This document shows, piece by piece, positions 1-9,173 of a stretch of 64,000 nt of DNA. The stretch comes from Cyanobacteria bacterium SBLK (GTDB taxonomy: Bacteria; Cyanobacteriota; Cyanobacteriia; Cyanobacteriales; Spirulinaceae). A model generated the notes under the pieces. The model ran no database searches. It worked only from the letters and a program-made list of their open reading frames with translations, and was not told the origin of the DNA. The position numbers were made by a program, and so were the translations under genes. Numbering within the stretch: the stretch's first letter is position 1; each line of letters begins with the position of its first letter. The stretch spans positions 185,014 to 249,013 of the forward strand of contig JAGHZQ010000080.1 in NCBI GenBank assembly GCA_017746715.1, read 5' to 3'.

Positions 1-1
1 A

Positions 2-1435
2 TTGGTATTTGATGAGGTTTACTATCCGGTCTTTGCCAATCGCTACTTACTCGGCGAAACTGTTTACAATACCCATCCCCCTCTCAGTCAACTCATTCTT
101 GCCGTAGGAATTTGGCTTGGCTCTCACCTTCCTTTCGGACAAGAAATCAGCAATACCTTTACAGGGTCTTTGAGAACGACATTTAGTTATCGTTGGTTGA
201 ATGCTCTAACGGGTTCGTTTATTCCCATAACGATTGGCGCGATCGCCTACCATCTAACTTATCGTCGCAGTTATGGCACGATCGCCGCCTTATTTGCCGC
301 CTTAGACGGATTATTTTTAGTCGAATCTCGTTATGGGTTAAACAATATTTACTTAGTTCTGTTTGGGTTGTTGGGACAGTTATTTGTATTACTGGCTTTG
401 CAGGAATATCCCCGATCCAGACAGCGAAAAATCCGGCACTTGCGAAGCTATCAAGGCAGTCGTTTTCGCTTGCTTCGCTTGGTGAGCGATCTGGTTAGCA
501 ATTTTGTTCGCGATCGCCGCCCTCGCTGGCAAATTTTAATTTTAGCGGGGATATTTTTTGGCTTATCGGCAGGAATCAAATGGAATGGGTTGGGTTTTTT
601 ATTAGGAATTTATCTCTTATGGTTATTGGCGTGGGCGATCGCCATCGGACAACCGAAAAATCGCCTCGAAAATGGAAAATCGAAACAACTTCCCATCACT
701 CATCTAACCTCTCTCAATCTACTGCATGCGATCTGGTATTTAGGCTGTATTCCCATTTTTACTTACTGTTTGACTTGGGTCCCCCATCTATGGCTGAACC
801 CCAAACCTGGATTTTGGCAAATGCAAAAAGAAATCCTATCTTTCCATCAAAAAATTGGCAGCGGTCCGGAAATTCATCCCTATTGTTCTTCTTGGTATAG
901 TTGGTTAATTATGGGGCGGCCCGTTGCCTATTTTTATCAAAGGGTGCGGAATGCTGAAGAAATGATTCCTGCCTATCCTCCCCTTCCCAATGGACTGGGA
1001 GAAATTATCTATGACGTTCATGCCATGGGAAATCCGCTCTTATGGTGGTTTTCTACCCTAGCCATTGTCAGCCTCGGTCTACTTTTATGCTTGCATCTAT
1101 GGCGGGGAAAATTTTGGAGATTGCCCCTCTCCCCCAGCATTGGGTTGATGTTATTTTTAGCGTGCAATTATGGAGCCAATTTACTCCCGTGGTTAAAAAT
1201 AACGCGATGTACGTTTCTGTATCACTATATGGGAGCATCGGTTTTCGCCATTTTAGCAGGAGCATGGATTATCGATAACTGGCTGCATTCTCCCCAATAT
1301 CTTTTCCGTTACATCGGAATTGTTCTGATTATTTTAATAATTTTTGCTTTTGTTTTTTGGTTGCCGATTTATCTGGGTCTGCCCCTTTCTCCAGAAGGAT
1401 ATAAGTTACGAATGTGGTTTGATAATTGGTTTTAG
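2..1435 (+). CDS. PMT-family protein mannosyltransferase (5' partial)
   Basis: Membrane glycosyltransferase of the GT-C fold (PMT, dolichyl-phosphate-mannose-protein mannosyltransferase family), expected to move a sugar from a lipid carrier onto an exported protein or glycan. The start lies outside the window; the frame is already open at base 2. Visible are the acidic DE pair of the first periplasmic loop (FDEVYY, residues 3-8), the following HPPL motif, and about ten hydrophobic segments running to the C terminus. Family members end in the same way, so the 3' end looks complete. An Arg-rich stretch around residues 137-175 is encoded by short CGCTTGCTTCGCTTG-like repeats and looks like an expansion in a cytoplasmic loop. 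The exact acceptor cannot be told from sequence. Confidence 0.85.
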   Translation: MVFDEVYYPVFANRYLLGETVYNTHPPLSQLILAVGIWLGSHLPFGQEISNTFTGSLRTTFSYRWLNALTGSFIPITIGAIAYHLTYRRSYGTIAALFAALDGLFLVESRYGLNNIYLVLFGLLGQLFVLLALQEYPRSRQRKIRHLRSYQGSRFRLLRLVSDLVSNFVRDRRPRWQILILAGIFFGLSAGIKWNGLGFLLGIYLLWLLAWAIAIGQPKNRLENGKSKQLPITHLTSLNLLHAIWYLGCIPIFTYCLTWVPHLWLNPKPGFWQMQKEILSFHQKIGSGPEIHPYCSSWYSWLIMGRPVAYFYQRVRNAEEMIPAYPPLPNGLGEIIYDVHAMGNPLLWWFSTLAIVSLGLLLCLHLWRGKFWRLPLSPSIGLMLFLACNYGANLLPWLKITRCTFLYHYMGASVFAILAGAWIIDNWLHSPQYLFRYIGIVLIILIIFAFVFWLPIYLGLPLSPEGYKLRMWFDNWF

Positions 1436-1469
1436 ATTGAGGATTGAGGATTGGGGATTGGGGATTGGG
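1435..1469 (+). repeat. Heptamer tandem repeat (GATTGAG/GATTGGG x5)
   Basis: Five consecutive 7-bp units, two GATTGAG followed by three GATTGGG, begin on the last base of the mannosyltransferase stop codon. This matches the STRR class of short tandem heptamers known from filamentous cyanobacteria. Confidence 0.85.
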
Positions 1470-1593
1470 AATTTGGGAAATTATAAACAACAAACACTTC
1501 GGCAAAGCTCAGTCCAGGCAACAAATAACAAATGACAACATATTGCGTTAAAATCAAAAGACGCTCTGGAATAATTATACGGACGAGGAAAAT

Positions 1594-4500
1594 ATGCAGG
1601 CCCGGGTTTCCCACCATTGGAAGGTCGGTACGACCCTTCTAGACCTGTACGCGATTGAAAAAACCTTCGATCGGGGAGGATTGGCACCCGTCTACCTCGC
1701 CCGTCATAAGGCATGGGCAACAAATATTGTCCTGAAAGTTTTGTCTCCCGAACTGATAGCAATTTTAGGAGGGCGGGAAAAATGCGACGGAGAACTCGAA
1801 GCGTGGGTTAACTTAGCCCTGCATCCTCATATTGTTAGTTGTTACTATACGCGTCCAATTGAAAACGAACTGATCGTCGTCTCCGAATATATTGACGGGG
1901 GAAGTTTAAGGGATTGGCTCGATCGAGATCGCCTCTATCGCGGCGATCGCAACGCCGCCCTCAAGCGCATCCTCGATATTGCCATTCAATCGGCTTGGGG
2001 ATTGCAGTCCGCCCGAGAGCGGGGGACGATTCACGCTCGTCTCAAACCCGAAAATATTCTGATTTCCGGGGGAGGTGCCGAGGGAGGCATTGCCAAAATT
2101 GCAGATTTTGGTTGGGGGAATCTCGCTCCCGTTTCTCCAGCTTATGCCGCGCCAGAACAACTGCAAAACAACAGAACCAGTCCGAATAGCGATCTGTGGA
2201 GTTGGGGGCTGACCGTTTTAGAAATGTTTCAAGGAAAGCGGACTTGGCAAACGGGAATACAAGCGAGAGAAGCCTTGGAAAGATACGGCCAAACTCCCAG
2301 AGCCCGACAGGATATTCCCTCCATGCCTGCTGCCGTTACAGAATTATTGCACCATTGCTGGCAAGATCTCGAACATTATCGCCCGCCGGATTTCCGCTTT
2401 TGTGCCGAGAAATTAATCCAAGTTTATCAAGAAAAGATTGGCAGCACTTATCCGAGACAAGAACCCGATCCGAGTGCCTATCGCGCCGATATTCTCAACA
2501 ATCGCGCCGTTGCCCTCATTGACTTGGGACGCAAGCAGGAGGCTGCCCGTTATTGGGAAGAAGCGCGACGCATCCATCCCAACCATCCCGAATCTACGTA
2601 TAATTGGGGACTATTATTGTGGCGATCGCGACAGACCACCGACGAAAAATTATTGCAGGCCCTCAAAGATTCTCTCGATGCCCGAGATGACCTCACGCCC
2701 TATCTAATGGGTTGGGTACATCTCGAGCGGGATGACTGCGAATCCGCGATCGCTTCTCTGTCTGTCTTATCAGAGACGAGAGGAAAGGGAGAAAGCGCCA
2801 ATGCCCTTGCCCTCGCCCGAGCGCGCCAACCCGAATCAAAATACCGAAAGATTCATCTTCCGGGCAAACAGCCCGCTGCCACTCGGCCCAAACCCGTTAA
2901 CGCCGTCTGTTTCAGTTCCGACGCGCGTTATGGTCTATCGGGCAAGCAAGATGGCACCCTAGAATTATGGGATTTTAAAACCAATCAAGGTCATATTTTT
3001 GCCGGAGATTGCCAAGGCGAAATTCTCTCCATTGCCATTACCCCCGACAATCGCTATATTATTTCTCTTTCTCGGGGAAGCGTCGGTCTCATTCTGAAAT
3101 TGTGGAGTTTGATGATCGGTAAATGCCTCTGCACATTTGAGAATATCGATCGCTGGGACGCGCCGAAAAATACCTTAGAAACACAATTGGCCGAGTTTCC
3201 CGAAGTGTTTGCCCCACTAGATTTTCCTCGCGATTCTTCAGAAGACTTGGGAACGGTATTTTGGGTAGGAAATTCCCCTCGAGGAGAGGAGTACGGGAGT
3301 GGGGGAAGCGTGAGGAGCGGGGGAAGCAGAGGGAGCGAGGGAAGTACGAGCAACAAAAATGTTACTTCTCAAAACGAGATTTTTAGCGAGGACGGACGTT
3401 ATATTTTATCTCGAGGGGCGATTGTTTTAACTTTGCGGGAAGTTGTCACGCAACAAATTCTCTACACTTGCCTCCACGACGGGACATCCATTCATCTCGG
3501 TACTTCTCGGCGTTACGGCTTATCGGCAGAATCTCGTCCTCGCTTGTGGGATTTGAGGGAAGGGAAATTACTGTACCAATTTAACAATCTCGGTTCGGTC
3601 TCGGCAATCTGTCTGTTACCCAACGGACGTTTTTGTTTGGCCGCAACCCGAGATGGCAATCTACAACTACTATCTCTTTCTACCGGGCGTATTCTCCGGA
3701 CGATAAAAACCGATCGCCCACTCGTTCGAGCCATTGCCGTCAGTGCCGACGGTCGCTATGCTTTGAGCGGGGGAGAAGACTTGCAACTGTGGAACGTCGA
3801 GACGGGCAGATGCTTGCGAACGTTTGAGAAATCCGAAACCGTTACCGCCGTTGCTATTGCTCCAGACGGACGTTATGCCTTGAGCGGGGGAGCGAGGGGC
3901 ACGACATTATGGCAGGTTAATTGCTATTCTCCCGCACCATCTGCCCCCTTGCGCCTCTGCCAAAGACGGCAAAGCGTCGATTTGCTCTCCGTCGAAGAAC
4001 TCTACGAACAAGAACTGGCCCGAGGATTGCTGGCAATCGAAGAAGAAAATTATGCGTCTGCTTTGGAATGCCTGCGTCAGGCACGATCGCTCCCCGGATA
4101 CGAATGGGAAGAGCGAGGATTATTTCTTTGGGGCAGTCTTTACGATCGCTTTCCCCGAATGACTTTAAGAAGAGCGCAAGAAATCTTAAGTATTGCACCT
4201 CACGGCGAACGGATCGATGCGATCGCCTTTTCTCCATCTGGCGAGTGGGTCGCCACGGCAGGCAATGACAAAACCGTGCAACTCTGGCATCCGAGGACGG
4301 GGGATTTACACCAGACTTGTCAAAATACCGCCTTGGGCAGCGGTATAGCACTGGATTTGAGTTTGGACGGTCGCTATCTCTTGGTGGGAGGCGATGGGGG
4401 TAGCGTGCAGATCTGGGAAGTGGCAAGCGGTCGGTGTCAATCTCGCTTTTCCGGCAATGGCAGCATTGCCCGAGCCGTCAGTTTCAGCCCGGACGGCGTT

Positions 4501-6576
4501 TATGTTCTTGCCGGTTTTGCCAATGGCGAACTCCACCTGTGGAAAGCAACCGGTCGCCGCTTGTTGCGTCGCTGGCAAGGTCATCAAACTCCCATTGCAT
4601 CCGTTGGTTTTAGTCCCGACGGACGCTATTTGCTATCGTGCGAAACGGGTTCCGCCCGAGGGGAAAGCGATTGGGGAGCGGGTCGGTGGAAATACTGGCA
4701 CATTGCCACAGGGGAATGCTTGCAAGATATTGCGGTTGAAGGAGAGCGCTTGCAGGGCATTTGCTTGAGTCCCGACGGTCATTACGGTGCGGTGGCGGGC
4801 AGTCGAGAGCTGTCCCTATGGGCGATCGCCGTAGGTCGCTGCTTGCGGGTATTTGCCGGTCACGACGATGCCATCACCACAGTAGATTTTAGTGCTGATG
4901 GTAATGTTCTTCTCTCGGGGAGCGAGGACGGGACTTTGAGATTGTGGAATGTTTTGAGCGGGGAATGTACTTTCATTTTCGAGGGACATCGAGAAGCGAT
5001 CGCCACGGCGCGATTGAGCGCCGACAGTCGCTACATGGTATCCGCCAGCACCGACGGAGATTGTAAAGTTTGGGCGCTGGATTGGGAATTGGCAGAACGT
5101 CAAACCCGAGCTTGGGATGAAGGAGCCAAACCCTACCTCGAGGCATTTTTGTGGCTGCACGTTCCCCCAGCCGTCACTTTACCCGATGCCCCCCGCAAGG
5201 AAGAAGAGATAAACCCTCGTACTCAACCGCTACCTTGGAGTTATGGCGGCATACTCTTCCTCATGGCATGGATGGGTATGGCCTTGGCAACAGAAATTTT
5301 TACGGTGGGGGACTTAAATGCCATTTTACTCGCCTTTGGGGCAGTTGCTTTTGTTTCGGGTTATTATCTCAGTCGCGAAATCGGCAATCCCAGCGTCCAA
5401 TTGGGATCTTTATTCGGGGTAGGCGTATTAGTGGCGGTGGCGGCGGTGAACGTCCCCATTAGTTGGATTCCCCTAGCCAGCACGACCTTGGGAATCGGCT
5501 CGGGCTTGCTGTCGATGGGGGCGATTTCGGGCTTGTTTTTCGACGATCCCATCTCAATTCTGCCGGGGTTGCAAGCCTGTCGCCGCTTGAAAGCGAGATT
5601 GGGATACCTGCCCGGAATCGCGATCTTGCTCCTCATCAGTTGGGCGGGAACGAAACTAGAAGACGCGATCGCCCTGTATTGGGTCAGTCCGAGGCTGGTT
5701 TGCGGCGTTTTGCTAGCAATACTCGCAATCGTCGGTTGCAAGCAACTCTGGCAGTCGCGGAAGGCAGACAAGTCCAAAAAATCGGACAAACAGAAAAGGA
5801 GAAGCAAGCCCACTTTCTCTTTTTCCCGTTTGACCTCTTTCTTGCGTCCTGCTGCTTTACCGCGTCCTTCTGCCCTGCTGCGAGGGTTATGGCGCGGGAT
5901 CGGTCGCGGGGGAAGAGCGACTTTGCTGATAGCGGCGATCGCCGCGAGCGGTTTTAAATGGAGCTTGCCCAGTTCTTTGGGCATTACGCCTCCGGATCTC
6001 TGTCGCGATCCGGCCATTGTCCGCGCTTATCTCTATCGCGGCGGCAATCCCAATGTTTGGGTCAAGCGGGAGGTTCTCTCTTCCGTGGGAGAAGCCAAAC
6101 GCATTCCTCTGCTACAATGTGCTTTGGTTGGCGATCGCTTTGACATTGCCAATCTACTCCTCGATCGCGGCATCAACGCCGAATTTGCCCAAATGCAAGG
6201 CCGCGTTACCCCCCTGCATATCGCAGCAGAGAAAAGCAGTCGCGATATCGTATCGGCGTTATTACTCCAAGATGCCAACCCTAACGCCCGCGACGAGTAT
6301 AATCGAACGCCGCTTCATTGGGTGCAAAGTTCTACCATTGCCGCTTTACTTCTCGATCGCGGTGCCGATGTCAACGCCTTCAGTCGCGATCGCGGAACTC
6401 CGTTACACTGGGCGATCGCGATCGATAGACTGCCATTGGTACAACTCTTCCTCGATCGGGGTGCAAAAACCGATATTCAAAATGATGAAGGGTTGACCCC
6501 GCTTGAATTTGCCGAACAACAAGGACGGGAAGAAATCGTCAAAGCCTTGCAGGAATGGGGATCTGAGGAAATCTAA
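1594..6576 (+). CDS. Degenerate kinase-TPR-WD40-membrane-ankyrin protein
   Basis: A 1660-residue multidomain protein. Residues 10-280 form a Ser/Thr kinase fold: the VAIK lysine is kept (IVLKVL) and DFG is kept (ADFGWGN), but the Gly-rich loop is poor (RGGLAPV) and the catalytic loop reads HARLKPEN at 147-154, so the catalytic Asp of HRD is replaced. Activity is therefore doubtful. TPR-like helices follow (about 298-420), then WD40 blades (about 430-770), a second short helical linker, and more WD40 blades (about 870-1165). Five to six membrane segments lie at about 1214-1395, then a Lys/Arg-rich linker, and three to four ankyrin repeats to the C terminus (about 1480-1655). A Gly/Ser-rich low-complexity insert interrupts the first propeller near residues 565-590. 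The ATG is preceded by GAGGAA. Probably a membrane-anchored scaffold; no substrate can be named. Confidence 0.9.
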   Translation: MQARVSHHWKVGTTLLDLYAIEKTFDRGGLAPVYLARHKAWATNIVLKVLSPELIAILGGREKCDGELEAWVNLALHPHIVSCYYTRPIENELIVVSEYIDGGSLRDWLDRDRLYRGDRNAALKRILDIAIQSAWGLQSARERGTIHARLKPENILISGGGAEGGIAKIADFGWGNLAPVSPAYAAPEQLQNNRTSPNSDLWSWGLTVLEMFQGKRTWQTGIQAREALERYGQTPRARQDIPSMPAAVTELLHHCWQDLEHYRPPDFRFCAEKLIQVYQEKIGSTYPRQEPDPSAYRADILNNRAVALIDLGRKQEAARYWEEARRIHPNHPESTYNWGLLLWRSRQTTDEKLLQALKDSLDARDDLTPYLMGWVHLERDDCESAIASLSVLSETRGKGESANALALARARQPESKYRKIHLPGKQPAATRPKPVNAVCFSSDARYGLSGKQDGTLELWDFKTNQGHIFAGDCQGEILSIAITPDNRYIISLSRGSVGLILKLWSLMIGKCLCTFENIDRWDAPKNTLETQLAEFPEVFAPLDFPRDSSEDLGTVFWVGNSPRGEEYGSGGSVRSGGSRGSEGSTSNKNVTSQNEIFSEDGRYILSRGAIVLTLREVVTQQILYTCLHDGTSIHLGTSRRYGLSAESRPRLWDLREGKLLYQFNNLGSVSAICLLPNGRFCLAATRDGNLQLLSLSTGRILRTIKTDRPLVRAIAVSADGRYALSGGEDLQLWNVETGRCLRTFEKSETVTAVAIAPDGRYALSGGARGTTLWQVNCYSPAPSAPLRLCQRRQSVDLLSVEELYEQELARGLLAIEEENYASALECLRQARSLPGYEWEERGLFLWGSLYDRFPRMTLRRAQEILSIAPHGERIDAIAFSPSGEWVATAGNDKTVQLWHPRTGDLHQTCQNTALGSGIALDLSLDGRYLLVGGDGGSVQIWEVASGRCQSRFSGNGSIARAVSFSPDGVYVLAGFANGELHLWKATGRRLLRRWQGHQTPIASVGFSPDGRYLLSCETGSARGESDWGAGRWKYWHIATGECLQDIAVEGERLQGICLSPDGHYGAVAGSRELSLWAIAVGRCLRVFAGHDDAITTVDFSADGNVLLSGSEDGTLRLWNVLSGECTFIFEGHREAIATARLSADSRYMVSASTDGDCKVWALDWELAERQTRAWDEGAKPYLEAFLWLHVPPAVTLPDAPRKEEEINPRTQPLPWSYGGILFLMAWMGMALATEIFTVGDLNAILLAFGAVAFVSGYYLSREIGNPSVQLGSLFGVGVLVAVAAVNVPISWIPLASTTLGIGSGLLSMGAISGLFFDDPISILPGLQACRRLKARLGYLPGIAILLLISWAGTKLEDAIALYWVSPRLVCGVLLAILAIVGCKQLWQSRKADKSKKSDKQKRRSKPTFSFSRLTSFLRPAALPRPSALLRGLWRGIGRGGRATLLIAAIAASGFKWSLPSSLGITPPDLCRDPAIVRAYLYRGGNPNVWVKREVLSSVGEAKRIPLLQCALVGDRFDIANLLLDRGINAEFAQMQGRVTPLHIAAEKSSRDIVSALLLQDANPNARDEYNRTPLHWVQSSTIAALLLDRGADVNAFSRDRGTPLHWAIAIDRLPLVQLFLDRGAKTDIQNDEGLTPLEFAEQQGREEIVKALQEWGSEEI

Positions 6577-6712
6577 AATCAATCTCATAAAATCGCGAAA
6601 GAGGCGATCGTTCCTTAACAATATGACTAACTCAACCCTAAATCCCAATTCAAATCGCGTTATTGGGACAGAAAAAAGATGAATTTGTGTTTTATTTTTT
6701 GAGGAATAGGAA

Positions 6713-7795
6713 ATGGGAGAACCCAAACGAATTGGCATTCTCACGAGTGGTGGAGATTGTGCTGGATTAAACGCTGTTATTCGGGCCGTAGTCAACCGTG
6801 CTGTCAGAGAATATGACTGGGAAGTTTTGGGCATTAAAAGTGCAACAATAGGTTTATTAAATCGCCCTCCTTTAGCAATACCGCTTAAATTGCACGATGC
6901 CGACTCGCTACTGACTCAAGGGGGAACGATTTTAGGAACGACGAATAAAGGCGATCCTTTTGCCTTTCCCATGTCAGATGGAACAATTAAAGACCGTTCG
7001 GAAGAAATTATTGCCGGCTATCATCAATTGGGACTCGATGCCTTGATCGGGATTGGTGGCGATGGCAGTTTGGCGATTTTGCGTCGCCTTGCCCAACAAG
7101 GCAATATAAAGCTCATCGGCATTCCCAAAACCATTGATAATGATGTGGGTCATACGGAACTGTCCATCGGATTCAGCACGGCGGTGGATATTGCCACTGA
7201 AGCCCTCGATCGCCTGCATTTTACGGCAGCCAGCCACGATCGCGTTATGGTCTTGGAAGTCATGGGACGCGATGCCGGACATATTGCCCTACGTGCGGGC
7301 GTTGCCGGTGGCGCTCACGTCATTCTCATTCCCGAAATTCCCTATCATCTCGAGAAAGTTTGTCAGAAAATCCGCGATCGTCAAGATGCGGGTTTGCATT
7401 TCTCGATTATTGTCGTTTCTGAAGCCGTCTGTACGGCAGAAGGAGACACCCTACAAAAACTGCAACAGTTTGGCGAATGTCGTTTGGGGGGAATCGGTCA
7501 ATACGTTGCCGATAGTATCTCCAAGTGTACCGGAGCAGAAACCCGCGTTACAGTTCTGGGGCACATTCAACGGGGCGGCCGTCCTTCAGCAATGGATCGC
7601 ATTTTAGCTTCGGCGTTTGGGATTGCGGCGGTGGATTTAATCGCTCACGGGAAAGAGGATTTGATGGTTGCTTGGCGGGACTCGCAAGTGATTAATATTC
7701 CCATTGCCGAAGCCATTAAAGACTATCGAACCGTCAATTCTCAAGATACTCTCGTCAAAACCGCTCGCGGTTTGGGGATTTGTTTGGGGGATTGA
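6713..7795 (+). CDS. pfkA: 6-phosphofructokinase
   Basis: Phosphorylates fructose 6-phosphate to the 1,6-bisphosphate in glycolysis; cytoplasmic. The 360-residue protein has the N-terminal GGDCAGLNAVIR signature, the nucleotide loop GGDGS, the catalytic PKTIDND motif and the fructose-site region with GHIQRGGRPS. In this family Gly in GGDGS goes with ATP use, while Lys before TIDND is typical of PPi enzymes (ATP enzymes usually have Gly). The GK combination seen here occurs in an intermediate subgroup, so the phosphoryl donor should not be assumed. A good ribosome site (GAGGA) lies 7 bases before the ATG. It is flanked by the large kinase-like gene upstream and an inverted repeat just after its stop. 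Confidence 0.95.
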   Translation: MGEPKRIGILTSGGDCAGLNAVIRAVVNRAVREYDWEVLGIKSATIGLLNRPPLAIPLKLHDADSLLTQGGTILGTTNKGDPFAFPMSDGTIKDRSEEIIAGYHQLGLDALIGIGGDGSLAILRRLAQQGNIKLIGIPKTIDNDVGHTELSIGFSTAVDIATEALDRLHFTAASHDRVMVLEVMGRDAGHIALRAGVAGGAHVILIPEIPYHLEKVCQKIRDRQDAGLHFSIIVVSEAVCTAEGDTLQKLQQFGECRLGGIGQYVADSISKCTGAETRVTVLGHIQRGGRPSAMDRILASAFGIAAVDLIAHGKEDLMVAWRDSQVINIPIAEAIKDYRTVNSQDTLVKTARGLGICLGD

Positions 7796-7799
7796 TTTG

Positions 7800-7820
7800 A
7801 GGGCGGGAAATTCCCGCCCT
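7800..7820. terminator. Inverted repeat after pfkA
   Basis: A perfect GC-rich palindrome (AGGGCGGGAA-A-TTCCCGCCCT) starts 5 bases after the pfkA stop. There is no clear T run behind it, so it may act as a bidirectional end between the convergent pfkA and GST genes or may only be a dispersed repeat. Confidence 0.45.
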
Positions 7821-7994
7821 AGATTATTCTCATTTGTCAACTGGGAAAAACTCTGGCGATGGAGTTTTCCCGTTTCCTCATAACTCTCAAATTCAATTTC
7901 ATTGTCGGCGATCGCTAATTTACTTTTAATAACGACAATTCGAAGGTCATCCAAATACTGGAAAAATCCCTAGAATTGCCAATCAAATCAAAAA

Positions 7995-8969
7995 TTAAGT
8001 GCCTCGAGCGTGGGGAGTTGTAAAATCAATTTCCGGACCGATGGGAACGACTCCCGTAGGATTGATGGTTTTATGGCTTTCGTAATAATGTCTTTTAATA
8101 TGGGCAAAATTAACGGTTTCTGCCACGCTAGGAGTCTGATACAAATCCCGTAAATAACCCCAAAGATTGGGATAATCGACAATGCGGCGAATGTTACATT
8201 TGAAATGCCCGACATAAACCGGATCGAAGCGTACGAGGGTGGTAAATAACCGCCAATCTGCCTCCGTTACGCGATCGCCCGTCAAATAACGCTGTTGTGA
8301 GAGACGCTCCTCCAACCAATCTAAAGTAGAGAACAGGGGTTTTATGGCCTCTTCATAAGCCTCTTGAGTCGTTGCAAAACCGCATTTATAGACTCCGTTA
8401 TTGACCGTATCGTAAATGCGATCGTTGAGGGCATCAATTTCTCCTCGCAATTCTTCGGGATAATAGTCCCCCGGTTTCGCTCCCACACCATCAAACGCAC
8501 TGTTAAGCATCCGGATAATCTCCGAGGATTCGTTATTAACAATAGTTTGCCCTTGCTTATCCCAGAGAATTGGCACCGTCACCCGTCCCGTATATTGGGC
8601 ATCGGCACGGGTGTAGATTGCGTGCAAAACTTCGGCATTAAAAAGCGAATCGCCGATGACTCCTTCTCCCAGTGCAAACGTCCAACCGCGATCGCCCATG
8701 AACCAATTGACGACAGAGAGAGAAATCATAGCTTCTAACCCTTTGAGGGCGCGAAAAATCAGCGTTCGATGGGCCCAAGGACAGGCATAGGAAACATAGA
8801 GATGATAGCGTCCCGGTTCTGCTTTAAATCCCCCTTTCCCCGTCGATCCGGGACTGCCGTCGGGAGTCACCCAATTGCGAAATTGCGAGGCTTTGCGGAC
8901 GAATCTTCCCCCCGTGCTGGCGGTGTCGTACCATTTATCCTGCCAAACGCCGTCAACTAAAAGTCCCAT
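7995..8969 (-). CDS. Glutathionyl-hydroquinone reductase-like GST
   Basis: Omega/xi-class glutathione transferase family (YqjG/ECM4 type), whose members reduce glutathionyl-hydroquinones with a catalytic Cys. The protein carries the diagnostic CPWAHR motif about 60 residues in, followed by the thioredoxin-like fold and an all-helical C-terminal domain. The start at 8969 (MGLLVDGVWQDKWYDT) is preferred because this is where the family normally begins; an in-frame codon 93 bases upstream would add an unlikely tail. Length about 324 residues, normal for the family. Convergent with pfkA. Physiological substrate unknown. Confidence 0.88.
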   Translation of the reverse strand: MGLLVDGVWQDKWYDTASTGGRFVRKASQFRNWVTPDGSPGSTGKGGFKAEPGRYHLYVSYACPWAHRTLIFRALKGLEAMISLSVVNWFMGDRGWTFALGEGVIGDSLFNAEVLHAIYTRADAQYTGRVTVPILWDKQGQTIVNNESSEIIRMLNSAFDGVGAKPGDYYPEELRGEIDALNDRIYDTVNNGVYKCGFATTQEAYEEAIKPLFSTLDWLEERLSQQRYLTGDRVTEADWRLFTTLVRFDPVYVGHFKCNIRRIVDYPNLWGYLRDLYQTPSVAETVNFAHIKRHYYESHKTINPTGVVPIGPEIDFTTPHARGT

Positions 8970-9173
8970 AATTCTGCTGCTCGAGTTGTTGTTAAAAATT
9001 GTTACATATTTTGCGATCGCGATTCTGAAATTTGTCGCGCAGTTTTCTCCAAACTGAATCATCGACTCGCCAATCTCGCTAAAACAGCTATACTAAATTT
9101 GGTGAAAAAGAATATCAAAGCGATCGCCCTGCTGATGGCATTTTCAGAAATCGCGATCGACAGCAGAGAATTT

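Noticed and set aside
5364..6017. 217-residue open frame opposite the kinase-WD40-ankyrin gene
   Set aside because: Low-complexity, Arg/Pro-rich product antisense to a well-supported gene; no family pattern.
7637..7954. Minus-strand frame starting after pfkA and running back into it
   Set aside because: The first 45 residues look protein-like, but most of the frame lies antisense to pfkA and no family was recognised.
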